This document shows, piece after piece, positions 7,938 to 17,533 of a stretch of 40,282 nt of DNA (the first letter of the stretch is position 1; every line of letters begins with the position of its first letter). Source of the stretch: Psychrobacter cibarius (GTDB lineage Bacteria > Pseudomonadota > Gammaproteobacteria > Pseudomonadales > Moraxellaceae); contig NZ_JABASQ010000024.1 in NCBI RefSeq assembly GCF_016107535.1, forward strand, positions 1-40,282, in the 5' to 3' direction. The position numbers and the translations under genes are program-made. The notes beneath the pieces are model-generated. The model had not been told where the DNA came from. It ran no database searches and worked only from the letters and a program-made list of their open reading frames with translations.

Positions 7938-9595
7938 TGACGGACTCATCGATGAACGCTTCCAAGAAAGCTATTAACCATAAAACGCTTAAGCAAACCC
8001 CAAAGTTTAAAGTGCGAATCACACTATTTTGGCGTTTGTTTCTAAGTCTATTATTAACAATTATAATCACCTCTATTTTATCGATCATGGTGGAGCGTTG
8101 GCTGGTCGAAAAAGCACTAACGGTTCGCATGAACGTACAAACTGATAGTTTATTGATTAAGCGTCAAGAAATGGTTGAGGCATTAAGAGCGGGTGATTTA
8201 AGTACAGTTAAGCAGATGTATCGTCAGGACCGTCAACTCATGAATCAGATAAGTGTTTACGATGAAGAAGGGGCGATTATATTTCCGCGTTATCGCAATA
8301 GAGATGAGCGTAGGCAAAAAGGTATGCAGGGTAGTCGGCGTGAAGTAGGGCAACCATCAATGCAATCAATGGCAGCTCAGCCCAATGTGGACAATAACAG
8401 GATTAATAGTCACGATGATAATAATAAAATGTCGAATGATAAGTCATCATTCTTAAACCATATTCTGCAACCGATGATGCCAAATAGCGCTACGCTAGCT
8501 GATTTCGACAGTCGCCCTGAGCTGGCTGATGTGACGGTCGTCTTACCAGATGAGCAGTCTGTCATTATACAATTACGTCCGCATTTGCGTTTTGCTGATG
8601 TTATGGCGCTGCAACGTGGCAATTTTCCCATACGTTTGCTATTTATTCTCGTTTTTAGCGTCTTGGTTTGTATTTGGCTGAGCCGTACAATGACTCAGCG
8701 TATCCGCCGTGTACAAAATACCGTACACCGTCTGATTGATGGCGATTATCAGACCCACCCAGACCTATCAAAAATGGGAGATGATGAGCTTGGTTTACTC
8801 GCAAAAGACGTGGCTAAACTATCAAAACGGTTGGCTGAGAGTGAGCTGGCACGCAAACAGATGCTCAGTGATATCTCGCACGAGCTACGATCGCCACTGG
8901 CGCGTCTAGACGTTGCGACTGAGCTGACTCGCGACTTTGCACCGAATGCCAGTCGTTATCTCGACCGTATAGATAAAGAGTCGGCGCGGATGAATGAGTT
9001 GATTGAGCAAATCATTCATATTCAATCTCTACAAATGCAGCAATATACCATCGACAATATAGAAAACGAAGCGGTTGATATTTCTGACATCATTAGTGAA
9101 ATTGGACAAGACGTTTGCTTTGAGTTTCAGCATAAAAATGTGCGTTGGCAATGGCAGCCGAGTCATGCATTGGTGGCAGACGCTTCATCTACCACTGATT
9201 CAACAACGCCTTGGACTGTGCTTGGCAACCAAGAACAGCTGCATAGTGCGCTTGAAAATGTCATTCGTAATGCTTTTATGCATACGGCCTCTGATTCAAC
9301 AGTCATTGCTGACATTAAAAAAGTGGAGATGGAAGGCAATAAGCCTGCACTTCAAATCAGCATCACAGACGAGGGTGGTGGCATCGCGGATAAGGACTTG
9401 GCGCGTATTTTTCAGCCCTTTGTACGGCTTGACTCGGCTCGCCATCGTGAAACGGGGGGGTATGGTTTGGGGCTGGCAATCGTTCATGCCGTGGTAATGG
9501 CACACAAGGGTCAGATTCATGTCTATAATCGCCAAGATGATATCCAAGGGCTGGTGATGCAAATAACATTGCCTGTTAACTCTGAAGGGGACTAA
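7937..9595 (+). CDS. Sensor histidine kinase, CpxA-like
   Basis: 552-residue inner-membrane kinase. TM1 covers about 28-51 and TM2 about 233-250; between them lies a roughly 180-residue periplasmic sensor with a low-complexity Asn/Asp/Gln/Met-rich insert (about 125-170). HAMP follows (about 251-303). The dimerisation domain has His315 in SDISHELRSPLAR. The ATPase domain has the N-box NVIRNAFMHT (441-450), G1 DEGGG (478-482) and G2 GGYGLGLA (507-514). The start codon overlaps the stop of the regulator, so the two form one operon. The ligand sensed cannot be read from sequence; the divergent LTXXQ protein is the natural candidate partner. No obvious terminator follows directly. Confidence 0.93.
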   Translation: MTDSSMNASKKAINHKTLKQTPKFKVRITLFWRLFLSLLLTIIITSILSIMVERWLVEKALTVRMNVQTDSLLIKRQEMVEALRAGDLSTVKQMYRQDRQLMNQISVYDEEGAIIFPRYRNRDERRQKGMQGSRREVGQPSMQSMAAQPNVDNNRINSHDDNNKMSNDKSSFLNHILQPMMPNSATLADFDSRPELADVTVVLPDEQSVIIQLRPHLRFADVMALQRGNFPIRLLFILVFSVLVCIWLSRTMTQRIRRVQNTVHRLIDGDYQTHPDLSKMGDDELGLLAKDVAKLSKRLAESELARKQMLSDISHELRSPLARLDVATELTRDFAPNASRYLDRIDKESARMNELIEQIIHIQSLQMQQYTIDNIENEAVDISDIISEIGQDVCFEFQHKNVRWQWQPSHALVADASSTTDSTTPWTVLGNQEQLHSALENVIRNAFMHTASDSTVIADIKKVEMEGNKPALQISITDEGGGIADKDLARIFQPFVRLDSARHRETGGYGLGLAIVHAVVMAHKGQIHVYNRQDDIQGLVMQITLPVNSEGD

Positions 9596-10012
9596 GAGCA
9601 GCATAAAGTGGCGAACACGCGCTTAAAACATCTCTAAAGTGTGTGTATAAGCGTGTGTTTTATTAAGTTTCAAAGCGGATTATTTCAAAAAAGTGGGAGC
9701 ATTCAATATAAGCAAGGAGCAAAAAACATCTGTATATTCATTTTTTGTTATATAATTGGATGAGCGGTAATAAATGCCCGATGAGCGGCATTGTCTCTCT
9801 CTATATATTCGGTAATACTAATATATAGAGAGAGCGATTAGGGCTTTTCAAGATAAAAAGTGTTAGTTGTTGGTTAACAAGATAAATGATGAACAAAAAA
9901 CATTTAATCGTTATCCGCCGATAACGTGTTTTATTTTGTGATATCGACTCTCTGCAAGATGGATATTATCTTTGATTTTTAAATCTGACCAGTCTGTAAG
10001 GGAGTGCACACT
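9596..10012 (+). promoter_or_regulatory. Structured leader and promoter region of the adhesin gene
   Basis: 417 bp without a gene. A perfect TATAAT (9751-9756) could be the -10 element, with no strong -35, giving a leader of about 250 nt. Inside it: a direct repeat of GATGAGCGG at 9759 and 9780 (21-bp period); an AATGCC/GGCATT hairpin (9773-9792); a perfect 15-bp inverted repeat (9795-9809 and 9820-9834, 10-nt loop); and a CGTTATC-CGCC-GATAACG hairpin (9909-9926) flanked by A-rich then T-rich sequence, resembling an attenuator. Promoter position is inference; the inverted repeats are read directly. Confidence 0.5.
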
Positions 10013-13000
10013 ATGAACCGCATCTATAAAGTAATATGGAATGAAGCCTTGAGCTGTTTTACCGCAGTTGGTGAATATGCAAAGGGGCGCGGCAAATCTT
10101 CCAAATCTAGCGTGAGCGCAAACGCGACCATCAATACGACTTCTAATCTTTCTTCTACCCAATTTTTCCGACTATCCACGATCGCCATAGGGATGCTGGC
10201 GGCTGGATTTACAATGTCACCGCAAGCTTTTGCGCAAGTGAATGTCGGCGGTGGTACGGGATCTGGTACGGCAATTTCTTCTTGTAATACAAACAGTACT
10301 GAAGCGAATGCTGAAGGCAGCTATTCGGTTGCCATTGGCTGTGAAGCGGACGCTGGGCAAAACTTCAATCTGGTCGATAGAGGCAATCCGTCATTTACTT
10401 GGACGGGTGGTTCACAAAACAACTCTGGTAGTACCGCCATTGGCACTGGGACAGAAGCCGGTGACGTCGCTACTGCTCTAGGCACTCAAGCAAAAGCCAT
10501 TGGTCGGTCATCTGTGGCAATTGGGGCGGCAGCGTATTCTAATGGGAATACCTCGTTAGCGCTTGGACGTCAATCGGCAGCGACTGCTGACTTTGCTCAG
10601 GCTATTGGTAACGTCTCCTCAGCAACGGGTCAAGGCTCTCTTGCTGTTGGTCATTCAGCACTTGCCTCAGGCAAACGTGGTATTGCGATTGGTTCAACTG
10701 ATTTTGAAAATGCAGGTACAGTGGCTGATCAAGCAAATGTAGGTTATAGAGCGGATGGACAGACTCAAGCAGTTGGCAGTGATACGATTGCCTTTGGTAG
10801 TAATGCAAAAGCGACTGCTGATAACAGCCTTGCTTTTGGTGTCGGCTCTCGATCTAACGCAGTAAATGGCATCGCATTAGGTTCAAACTCTATTGCAAAT
10901 CGTGCTGGTGGTGCCAGTGGTTTTGTGCCAGTAGGAGCAGATAGCTCAGTCATCCAAGCAACGGATAGCGTTACGCTTGGCGCGGTCTCTGTAGGAACAG
11001 GAGCAGCGGGTGGCAACCGTCAGATTGTAAACGTCGCAGCAGGTAGTAGTGACAGTGATGCTGTCAATGTGGCTCAGCTAACGGGGCTGTCGAATACTGT
11101 CGCTAATAATAAAACCAAGTATTATAGCGTGGACTCAGCTGCTGTCGGTAATGCTAATAACGACGGAGCGACAGGTTATAACGCCATGGCGCTGGGCGGA
11201 AATGCAAAAGCCACTGGTAGCCAAACCATTGCGATTGGCAGCTCAGAATTTGGGCAACAGACGATGGCAAGTGGTGAGCAATCGATTGCTATCGGTGCTA
11301 ACGTCGTGTCTAGAGGGGCATCCTCGATCGCGATAGGCGGTGATGATCTAGATTTTGCATCGAGAACCAATATCGATGGTAGTCCATTGTCACCACTAAA
11401 TAGTGGCACAGTTAACGATGTTTTCAAATCCTACGTAGGTAAAGATCTGGTAGAAACCAATCAATATGATGTCAATACCGAAGCTGGAGGTGCTGCCTCG
11501 ATAGCCATTGGTGCAAAATCGCTGTCTAAAGGTGATCTGTCTACAGCCGTTGGTGTTCATTCCAATACCTCGGGAACGGCTTCTTCAGCGTTCGGTGTTG
11601 GCGCATCAGCGAGCAAAGATGGTTCAGTCTCTTTAGGTGCAGGCTCAACAACAGCAACAAGTGCAAGCTCTGAAAAGACGATGACAGTTGGTGGCGTGGT
11701 ATATGATATCGCCGGTAATGTCATTGATGATAAGGGTATGTTACGAGAGGGTGCGCAAGTATCCGTGGGCGTAGTAGGATCTGAGCGTCAGATCAAAAAC
11801 GTCGCTGGTGGAGCTGTCACTGCGGCTAGTACAGATGCCGTGAATGGTAGTCAATTATATGCGACCAATGAAGCGGTCGGAAATAATACCACGACTATTA
11901 ACAAAGGCTTTGCATTAAAAGCCGCTGATGGTAATACAGTACAGAAACCATTGGGACAAGCCGTTGAGGTGGTTGGCTCTAACAGCAACATCGACACCCG
12001 AGTAAAAAATGGCAAAATCGAAGTTGAGCTCAATGACAACTTAAACCTAGGTACAACAGGCAGCGTTAGCACTGGCAACTTATTAAACGGCACAACGGTC
12101 AATGGTCTAGGTATTGTCACTGGAGGAGTACTTACTGGCGTCACTACCGTTAGTGGTACAGGTGTCACGGTAACGGGTGGAAGCATATTTAACCCTACCA
12201 ATGCCACGTTAACCAGTAATGGTCTGACCATTTTAAATGGTCCAAGCATCACCAAAAGCGGGGTCAATGCGGGTAATAAGAAGGTCGTCAATGTTTCTAA
12301 TGGTACGGTCAGTCTAAATAGCAAAGACGCCATCAATGGTGGTCAGTTATTTAATACCAACCAACAAGTCACGACCAATACTAACAACATCTCAACCAAT
12401 ACCACCAATATTGGCATCAACACTGACAATATTGCTAAAGGCATCAAGTTTAATGTGAATGATGCAAGTAGCGGTGGCACTCTCAAAAAAACTTTCGCCT
12501 TGGGTGAAGAAATTAAGTTTGATACAGACAGCAATTTAACCACCACTGGCTTATCAACGGGTGATGGAATCAAACTTGGTTTAGCCAACAACTTAACAGG
12601 TCTGGATAGTGCAAGCTTTAATAGCGGCGTTAGTATCTCATCTACTGGTATCAATGCTGGTGATAAAGTCATCTCAGGAGTGGCTAGCGGTGGCACAACA
12701 GAAACCAATGCGGCGAATATTGGTGATTTGAATAGTGCCATTACTGGTGTATCCACCTCAGGCTTTGCATTAAAAGCTGCTGATGGTAACACAGTACAGA
12801 AACCATTGGGACAAGCCGTTGAGGTGGTTGGCTCTAACAGCAACATCGACACCCGAGTAAAAAATGGCAAAATCGAAGTTGAGCTCAATGACAACTTAAA
12901 CCTAGGTACAACAGGCAGCGTTAGCACTGGCAACTTATTAAACGGCACAACGGTCAATGGTCTAGGTATTGTCACTGGCGGCGTGCTTACTGGCGTCACT

Positions 13001-16000
13001 ACCGTTAGTGGTGCAGGTGTTACAGTAACGGGTGGAAGCATATTTAACCCTACCAATGCCACGTTAACCAGCAATGGTCTGACCATTTTAAATGGTCCAA
13101 GCATCACCAAAAGCGGGGTCAATGCGGGTAATAAGAGAGTTATTAACGTTGATGATGGGGTTAACGCAAAAGATGCGGTGAATTTTAGTCAGCTAGAAAC
13201 GACTAATACTAATGTCACGACCAATACTAACAACATCTCAACCAATACCACCAATATTGGTACCAACACTGACAATATTGCTAAAGGCATCAAGTTTAAT
13301 GTGAATGATGCAAGCAGCGGCGGTACTCTCAAAAAAACCTTTGCCTTGGGTGAAGAAATTAAGTTTGATACAGACAGCAATTTAACCACCACTGGCTTAT
13401 CAACGGGCGATGGAATTGCTCTCGGTCTGTCTCCAACTTTAACGGGCCTCACTAGTGCAGATTTTGGTGGTGTTAGTATCTCTACTACTGGTATCAATGC
13501 CAACGACACCCAGATCAAGGGAGTAAAAAGCGGTGGTAATACGGAAACCAATGCAGCAAACATCGGTGATGTACAGATGGCAGCCGCAGGAGCGAGAACC
13601 AAAGTAGTTAAAGGTACGAATGTTGCCAGTGTTGACTTTTCAAACGATAGCGATACTGGACAGGATGTCTATACTGTCAATGCCAATGGCACCAGTGTTT
13701 CTACTGCAGATGCTAATGCACTAACAGTTAGCACTAGTGTCAAAGATCCTGATACCAATATCACCGACTATCAAGTTGATCTAAGCGAAGGTAGTAAGGC
13801 AAGCTTGGTAAAAGCCGATAGTGCGATGCAAACGGTAGTGACACAAATCAATGGTGCTGATGTCAAGACTTTGGATAAAGACAATAATACAGCCAACTTT
13901 ATTACTGGTGACAATATTGTCTTGACCGCTGACAATGGTGGTATCAAAGTTGCTACTGCTGCCGATTTAGTCTCAACCAGCTTGACCACAGGAACTACAG
14001 TCGTCAACGCTGATGGTGTCACATTCACGGGTGGGACTAATCAAACGGTCAGACTTAGTAATAGTGGGCTGGACAATGGTGGCAATCAAATTACTAATGT
14101 CGCTAACGGTACAATAGCCAGCGATGCCGTAAACTTTGGTCAACTACAAGCCACGACCACGACCATCGATAAAGGTTTTGATTTCGATGGTGACACGGGT
14201 ACTACCGTTAATCGTCAGCTTGGTGACAAGCTGACAATCAAAGGTGGCGCGACCGTGGCAAGTGACTTGTCAAATGGCAACAACATTGGCGTCGTTGCTG
14301 ACGGTACCAGCACATTGACCGTGAAACTTGCGAAAGATTTAACTGGTCTTAACAGCGCAAACTTTGGTAGCGGTGTCAGCATCTCAGCCAATGGTCTGAA
14401 CAATGGTGGCAATAAAATTACTAACGTTGCAGAAGCGACCACAGGTAAGGATGCGGTAAACTTCGACCAATTGTCAGCAACCAATAGTCTCGTGGCCAAA
14501 GGCATCAAAATCGGTGATGGCAATAGTGCCAACGACCAGCAGTTTGCTTTAGGTGATACCATCAACGTCACTGGTGATAGCAACATTACGACGATGGCCT
14601 CAGCAACGGGTGTTCAGGTGAAACTGAATAACCAGTTGAATTTAGGCAATGAGGGTAGCATGCAGATTGGTAATAGCATTATGAATAGTAATGGCTTTAC
14701 CTTTACTGGTAATGGTCCCGGTAGAACGGTTAGACTGAGCAGTAGTGGTCTTGACAATGGTTTTAACAGAATCACCAATGTAGCTGCTGGTATTGCAGAT
14801 ACAGATGCAGCGACTGTCGGACAGTTGAACGCCACGACGTTTGCCCTTGATCAAGGTTGGGGACTAACGGCTCAGGGTGATGTTGCCACTATGATCAAAC
14901 AAGGCAGCGCCATCGATTTGAACAGTACAGATGGTAATATTAAAGTATCTAGATCAGCGGACAATAATGTTAGCCCTGACCTACGTGCTGCTGCACCATT
15001 GGCAGGCGTCAATGACATTAGCTTCGATTTAAATCCAGACCTGAATTTAGATAGCGTAACGACGGGTAATACCATTATGAATAACAATGGGCTGACTATT
15101 ACAGGTGGACCTAGTATCACCAAAGCGGGTATCAATGCTGCTGACACTAAGATTACAAACGTTGTGAATGGCGATGTCTCTGAAGGTAGCAAAGATGCCA
15201 TCAATGGTGGTCAGCTCTATGCACAAGGCAGTGGCATCAGTAGTATCATTGGCGGTGAGACAGTCTACAATCCTGTAGATGGTACCTTTACCAATAGTAA
15301 TATTGGTGGTACTGGTCAAAATAGTATCGACGGTGCGATTGCTTCTATTAAGCAAGGAGAAGTCGTTATCAATGAAAACATCCAAGCCAACACTACCAAT
15401 ATCCAAACCAATACCACGAATATTGCCACGAATAAAACAAACATCGATACTAATACGACCAATATCAAAGTGAACAAGGATAAAATAGATGCGGGTCTCA
15501 ATTTTGGTGCTGATAGCGGTGCTACCATCAACAAACCAGTAGGCGATGGCAGTGTCCTCACCTTCACAGGTGGTAATAACATCACCACAACAGCAGCAGG
15601 CAGTAGTATTAAGTTTGATCTAAACGGTAATATTAATATCGATAGCGTCAAAACTGGCAATACGACAATCAATAATAATGGTGTCAGCATTGTCGGTGGT
15701 CCTAGTATGACCGCAAGCGGTATCAATGCCGCTGGCAACAAGATCACTGATGTGGCTGATGGCATGGCACCCAGAGACGCTGTGAATATGGGTCAATTAG
15801 ATGCTGTTAGTCAAAGACTTGGCAACAACATGAATGAGCTAGGTTATAAAATTGGTGAAGTCGAAGACGATGCAAATGCTGGTATCTCAGCCGCCATGGC
15901 AATGTCTTCACTACCGCAAGCTTACATCGCTGGTAAATCCTTAATCGGTGGCGGTATAGGAACGTACAATGGGGAAAGTGCAGTTGCTATTGGCTTCTCG

Positions 16001-16102
16001 AAGTTATCCAATGATGGTCGTTGGGTCATGAAGGTAAACGGCACCGCTGATACCCAAGGTAATGCTGGCGGCTCGATTGGTGCAGGCTTCCATTTTGATT
16101 AA
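10013..16102 (+). CDS. Trimeric autotransporter adhesin (YadA/Hia/UspA type)
   Basis: 2029 residues. I start at ATG 10013 because AAGGGAG lies at the right distance and the protein then begins with a typical ESPR (MNRIYKVIWNEALSCF). A GTG three codons earlier overlaps the ribosome binding site. The signal core ends SPQAFA (cleavage near 74). The head (about 75-590) has YadA-like 14-residue repeats of the S-x-A-[IL]-G type. The stalk follows, with many neck motifs such as DAVNGSQLY, DAVNFGQL, DAATVGQL and ETNAANIGD alternating with TNTTNI coiled-coil tracts. The last 75 or so residues, ending GAGFHFD, form the YadA anchor that builds a 12-stranded trimeric barrel. The stalk has a near-identical internal duplication. 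The likely role is surface adhesion, autoaggregation or biofilm; the ligand is unknown. Confidence 0.96.
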   Translation: MNRIYKVIWNEALSCFTAVGEYAKGRGKSSKSSVSANATINTTSNLSSTQFFRLSTIAIGMLAAGFTMSPQAFAQVNVGGGTGSGTAISSCNTNSTEANAEGSYSVAIGCEADAGQNFNLVDRGNPSFTWTGGSQNNSGSTAIGTGTEAGDVATALGTQAKAIGRSSVAIGAAAYSNGNTSLALGRQSAATADFAQAIGNVSSATGQGSLAVGHSALASGKRGIAIGSTDFENAGTVADQANVGYRADGQTQAVGSDTIAFGSNAKATADNSLAFGVGSRSNAVNGIALGSNSIANRAGGASGFVPVGADSSVIQATDSVTLGAVSVGTGAAGGNRQIVNVAAGSSDSDAVNVAQLTGLSNTVANNKTKYYSVDSAAVGNANNDGATGYNAMALGGNAKATGSQTIAIGSSEFGQQTMASGEQSIAIGANVVSRGASSIAIGGDDLDFASRTNIDGSPLSPLNSGTVNDVFKSYVGKDLVETNQYDVNTEAGGAASIAIGAKSLSKGDLSTAVGVHSNTSGTASSAFGVGASASKDGSVSLGAGSTTATSASSEKTMTVGGVVYDIAGNVIDDKGMLREGAQVSVGVVGSERQIKNVAGGAVTAASTDAVNGSQLYATNEAVGNNTTTINKGFALKAADGNTVQKPLGQAVEVVGSNSNIDTRVKNGKIEVELNDNLNLGTTGSVSTGNLLNGTTVNGLGIVTGGVLTGVTTVSGTGVTVTGGSIFNPTNATLTSNGLTILNGPSITKSGVNAGNKKVVNVSNGTVSLNSKDAINGGQLFNTNQQVTTNTNNISTNTTNIGINTDNIAKGIKFNVNDASSGGTLKKTFALGEEIKFDTDSNLTTTGLSTGDGIKLGLANNLTGLDSASFNSGVSISSTGINAGDKVISGVASGGTTETNAANIGDLNSAITGVSTSGFALKAADGNTVQKPLGQAVEVVGSNSNIDTRVKNGKIEVELNDNLNLGTTGSVSTGNLLNGTTVNGLGIVTGGVLTGVTTVSGAGVTVTGGSIFNPTNATLTSNGLTILNGPSITKSGVNAGNKRVINVDDGVNAKDAVNFSQLETTNTNVTTNTNNISTNTTNIGTNTDNIAKGIKFNVNDASSGGTLKKTFALGEEIKFDTDSNLTTTGLSTGDGIALGLSPTLTGLTSADFGGVSISTTGINANDTQIKGVKSGGNTETNAANIGDVQMAAAGARTKVVKGTNVASVDFSNDSDTGQDVYTVNANGTSVSTADANALTVSTSVKDPDTNITDYQVDLSEGSKASLVKADSAMQTVVTQINGADVKTLDKDNNTANFITGDNIVLTADNGGIKVATAADLVSTSLTTGTTVVNADGVTFTGGTNQTVRLSNSGLDNGGNQITNVANGTIASDAVNFGQLQATTTTIDKGFDFDGDTGTTVNRQLGDKLTIKGGATVASDLSNGNNIGVVADGTSTLTVKLAKDLTGLNSANFGSGVSISANGLNNGGNKITNVAEATTGKDAVNFDQLSATNSLVAKGIKIGDGNSANDQQFALGDTINVTGDSNITTMASATGVQVKLNNQLNLGNEGSMQIGNSIMNSNGFTFTGNGPGRTVRLSSSGLDNGFNRITNVAAGIADTDAATVGQLNATTFALDQGWGLTAQGDVATMIKQGSAIDLNSTDGNIKVSRSADNNVSPDLRAAAPLAGVNDISFDLNPDLNLDSVTTGNTIMNNNGLTITGGPSITKAGINAADTKITNVVNGDVSEGSKDAINGGQLYAQGSGISSIIGGETVYNPVDGTFTNSNIGGTGQNSIDGAIASIKQGEVVINENIQANTTNIQTNTTNIATNKTNIDTNTTNIKVNKDKIDAGLNFGADSGATINKPVGDGSVLTFTGGNNITTTAAGSSIKFDLNGNINIDSVKTGNTTINNNGVSIVGGPSMTASGINAAGNKITDVADGMAPRDAVNMGQLDAVSQRLGNNMNELGYKIGEVEDDANAGISAAMAMSSLPQAYIAGKSLIGGGIGTYNGESAVAIGFSKLSNDGRWVMKVNGTADTQGNAGGSIGAGFHFD
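11906..13416 (+). repeat. Large near-identical tandem duplication in the adhesin stalk
   Basis: Segment 11906-12280 recurs almost base for base at 12761-13135 (offset 855 bp). A second matching block, 12368-12570, recurs at 13214-13416 (offset 846 bp). The difference of offset is nine bases (three codons), so the frame is kept. The few differences are mostly single bases. The level of identity implies recent duplication or ongoing gene conversion. Confidence 0.92.
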
Positions 16103-16157
16103 AGCAATCAAGCCTACTATCAAGTAAAGTGATTTGTTAGTTATAAAAATTAGTCAT

Positions 16158-16190
16158 AAAAAAGCAAGGCATCAGATGTCTTGCTTTTTT
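16158..16190 (+). terminator. Terminator of the adhesin gene
   Basis: Stem AAAAAGCAAG/CTTGCTTTTT with inner CAT/ATG pairing and a T-run, 55 bp after the stop codon. Confidence 0.9.
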
Positions 16191-16302
16191 GTAACATGAG
16201 CATGAAGACGTTTTCAGCGTGATGATTTGGTAGTCACTATTTGGTAGTCACCAAATGACTTTTACCAATGATTTGTTTTTCTTTGGCTCAATAGCCAATC
16301 GA

Positions 16303-16330
16303 TAAAAAGCCCTCATTCTATGAGGGCTTA
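16303..16330 (-). terminator. Terminator of the flavin-dependent oxygenase gene
   Basis: A perfect 10-bp stem AAGCCCTCAT/ATGAGGGCTT with a 3-base loop. Read on the minus strand it ends in a U-run (the A-tract at 16304-16308), just past the stop of the gene at 16352. It may also act as a back-up terminator for the plus strand. Confidence 0.85.
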
Positions 16331-16351
16331 TTTATTTTTATAAAAGCAATT

Positions 16352-17533
16352 CTATACTCTGAACATGGCTGCATTTGGGGTCAATCCGACATAAGCCATG
16401 CCAGCTTGCTCCATCCAATGTGGCTGCACGATACCATGTTGTAAAATAGCATGAATGTCTCGATGCGCTCTTTCTATTCTATGTTTTTTATATAGCGAGA
16501 CCGTACCAGCGACCGCATAAATTTCCGATACCATGGCTCTGGCTTCTCTCGCTGCTTCACAGGCTGCTGCCCACACATCAGCCAGCTGTGTATCGGTAAA
16601 GGTGTTCTGTTGCTGTGCTTCGTTCCATAATACCTCGACACTATTGTGTAACTGTGCGCGCTTAGACGCTAATAAGGTTTTGCTTTTAGCGATAGTCGCT
16701 TGTACTGCTGCACGATCACGCAAATCTGGGCTTCTACCGGGCGTTACTTTCTTAAGGCAAATTTCGATTAACTCATCTGTCGCCGCTTTTAAGACACCCA
16801 GTGCCATCGCTGCACAGCCAACGGCATTAATACAACCGATTGGTAGGCGGCTATACGCATTATCGATGGCGACAGGGCTATCAAAATCGACCGCATAACG
16901 CTCCTGCACAAACGCGTCTTTGATGACGATGTCGTGACTGCCTGTACCATTTAGTCCACCAACATGCCAAGTATCAATCACTTCCACATCTTTTTTTGGA
17001 ATAAAGAACAGCTTTAAATTTGCACCCGGTCCAAGGGTCGTAGGCGAGCCTTCGGATATTACCAAGCAGCGCAGCACAAACCAGTCTGCCAATTCACAAC
17101 CTGATACTAATGTCCATTGACCTGAGACCGTATATCCTTCAGCGGTTTGTTTAGCAATCCCTTCAGGGCGTGCAGAGTTGGCATAGACATGAGAGGGGTC
17201 ACTGTATATCTCTTTCATACTAGGCTCGTCTAAAAATCGTCCAAATGTGCAGGCCAAATGGTTGTTCCAAACGATCCAAGCAACTGAGGCTTCAGCACTG
17301 GCTAGCGTCTCATAAACCTTTAACGTTTCCACAGGATTGCCTTGCCATCCTCCCAACGATTTTGGCAGTCCCATCCTAAATAACGACAACTCTGACAGTT
17401 TTTTGACCACTGTCGGTGCAATTTTTCTACAGGTTTCTGTTTCTTCTCTAGCCGATAGGGCTAAATCATAAATATCTTGAGCGGCATGGGATGGTAGAGC
17501 GTCTTTGTTATTTGATAGATGTGTATAACTCAT
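16352..17533 (-). CDS. Acyl-CoA-dehydrogenase-fold flavin-dependent oxygenase
   Basis: 393 residues from ATG 17533; the longer TTG start abuts the AAGG ribosome binding site, so I reject it. The three-domain acyl-CoA dehydrogenase fold is recognisable: helical N-terminal part (KLSELSLFRMGLPKSLGGWQG), a middle beta domain (YTVSGQWTLVSGCELADWFVL) and a C-terminal four-helix domain. It resembles the group-D flavin monooxygenases (HpaH/C2, HsaA, DszC type), which use reduced FMN or FAD from a separate reductase, rather than true acyl-CoA dehydrogenases. No reductase gene is nearby. It lies downstream of maiA on the same strand, separated by a gene-free stretch with a MITE, so membership of the tyrosine regulon is possible but unproven. 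Substrate unknown. Confidence 0.8.
   Translation of the reverse strand: MSYTHLSNNKDALPSHAAQDIYDLALSAREETETCRKIAPTVVKKLSELSLFRMGLPKSLGGWQGNPVETLKVYETLASAEASVAWIVWNNHLACTFGRFLDEPSMKEIYSDPSHVYANSARPEGIAKQTAEGYTVSGQWTLVSGCELADWFVLRCLVISEGSPTTLGPGANLKLFFIPKKDVEVIDTWHVGGLNGTGSHDIVIKDAFVQERYAVDFDSPVAIDNAYSRLPIGCINAVGCAAMALGVLKAATDELIEICLKKVTPGRSPDLRDRAAVQATIAKSKTLLASKRAQLHNSVEVLWNEAQQQNTFTDTQLADVWAAACEAAREARAMVSEIYAVAGTVSLYKKHRIERAHRDIHAILQHGIVQPHWMEQAGMAYVGLTPNAAMFRV

Noticed and set aside
10004..10012. GTG at 10004 as the adhesin start
   Set aside because: It overlaps the ribosome binding site, and the ESPR begins exactly at ATG 10013.
11851..15765. Series of long minus-strand ORFs opposite the adhesin gene
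   Set aside because: They mirror the repetitive codon pattern of the adhesin, lack ribosome binding sites and give low-complexity Val/Leu/Pro/Thr proteins.
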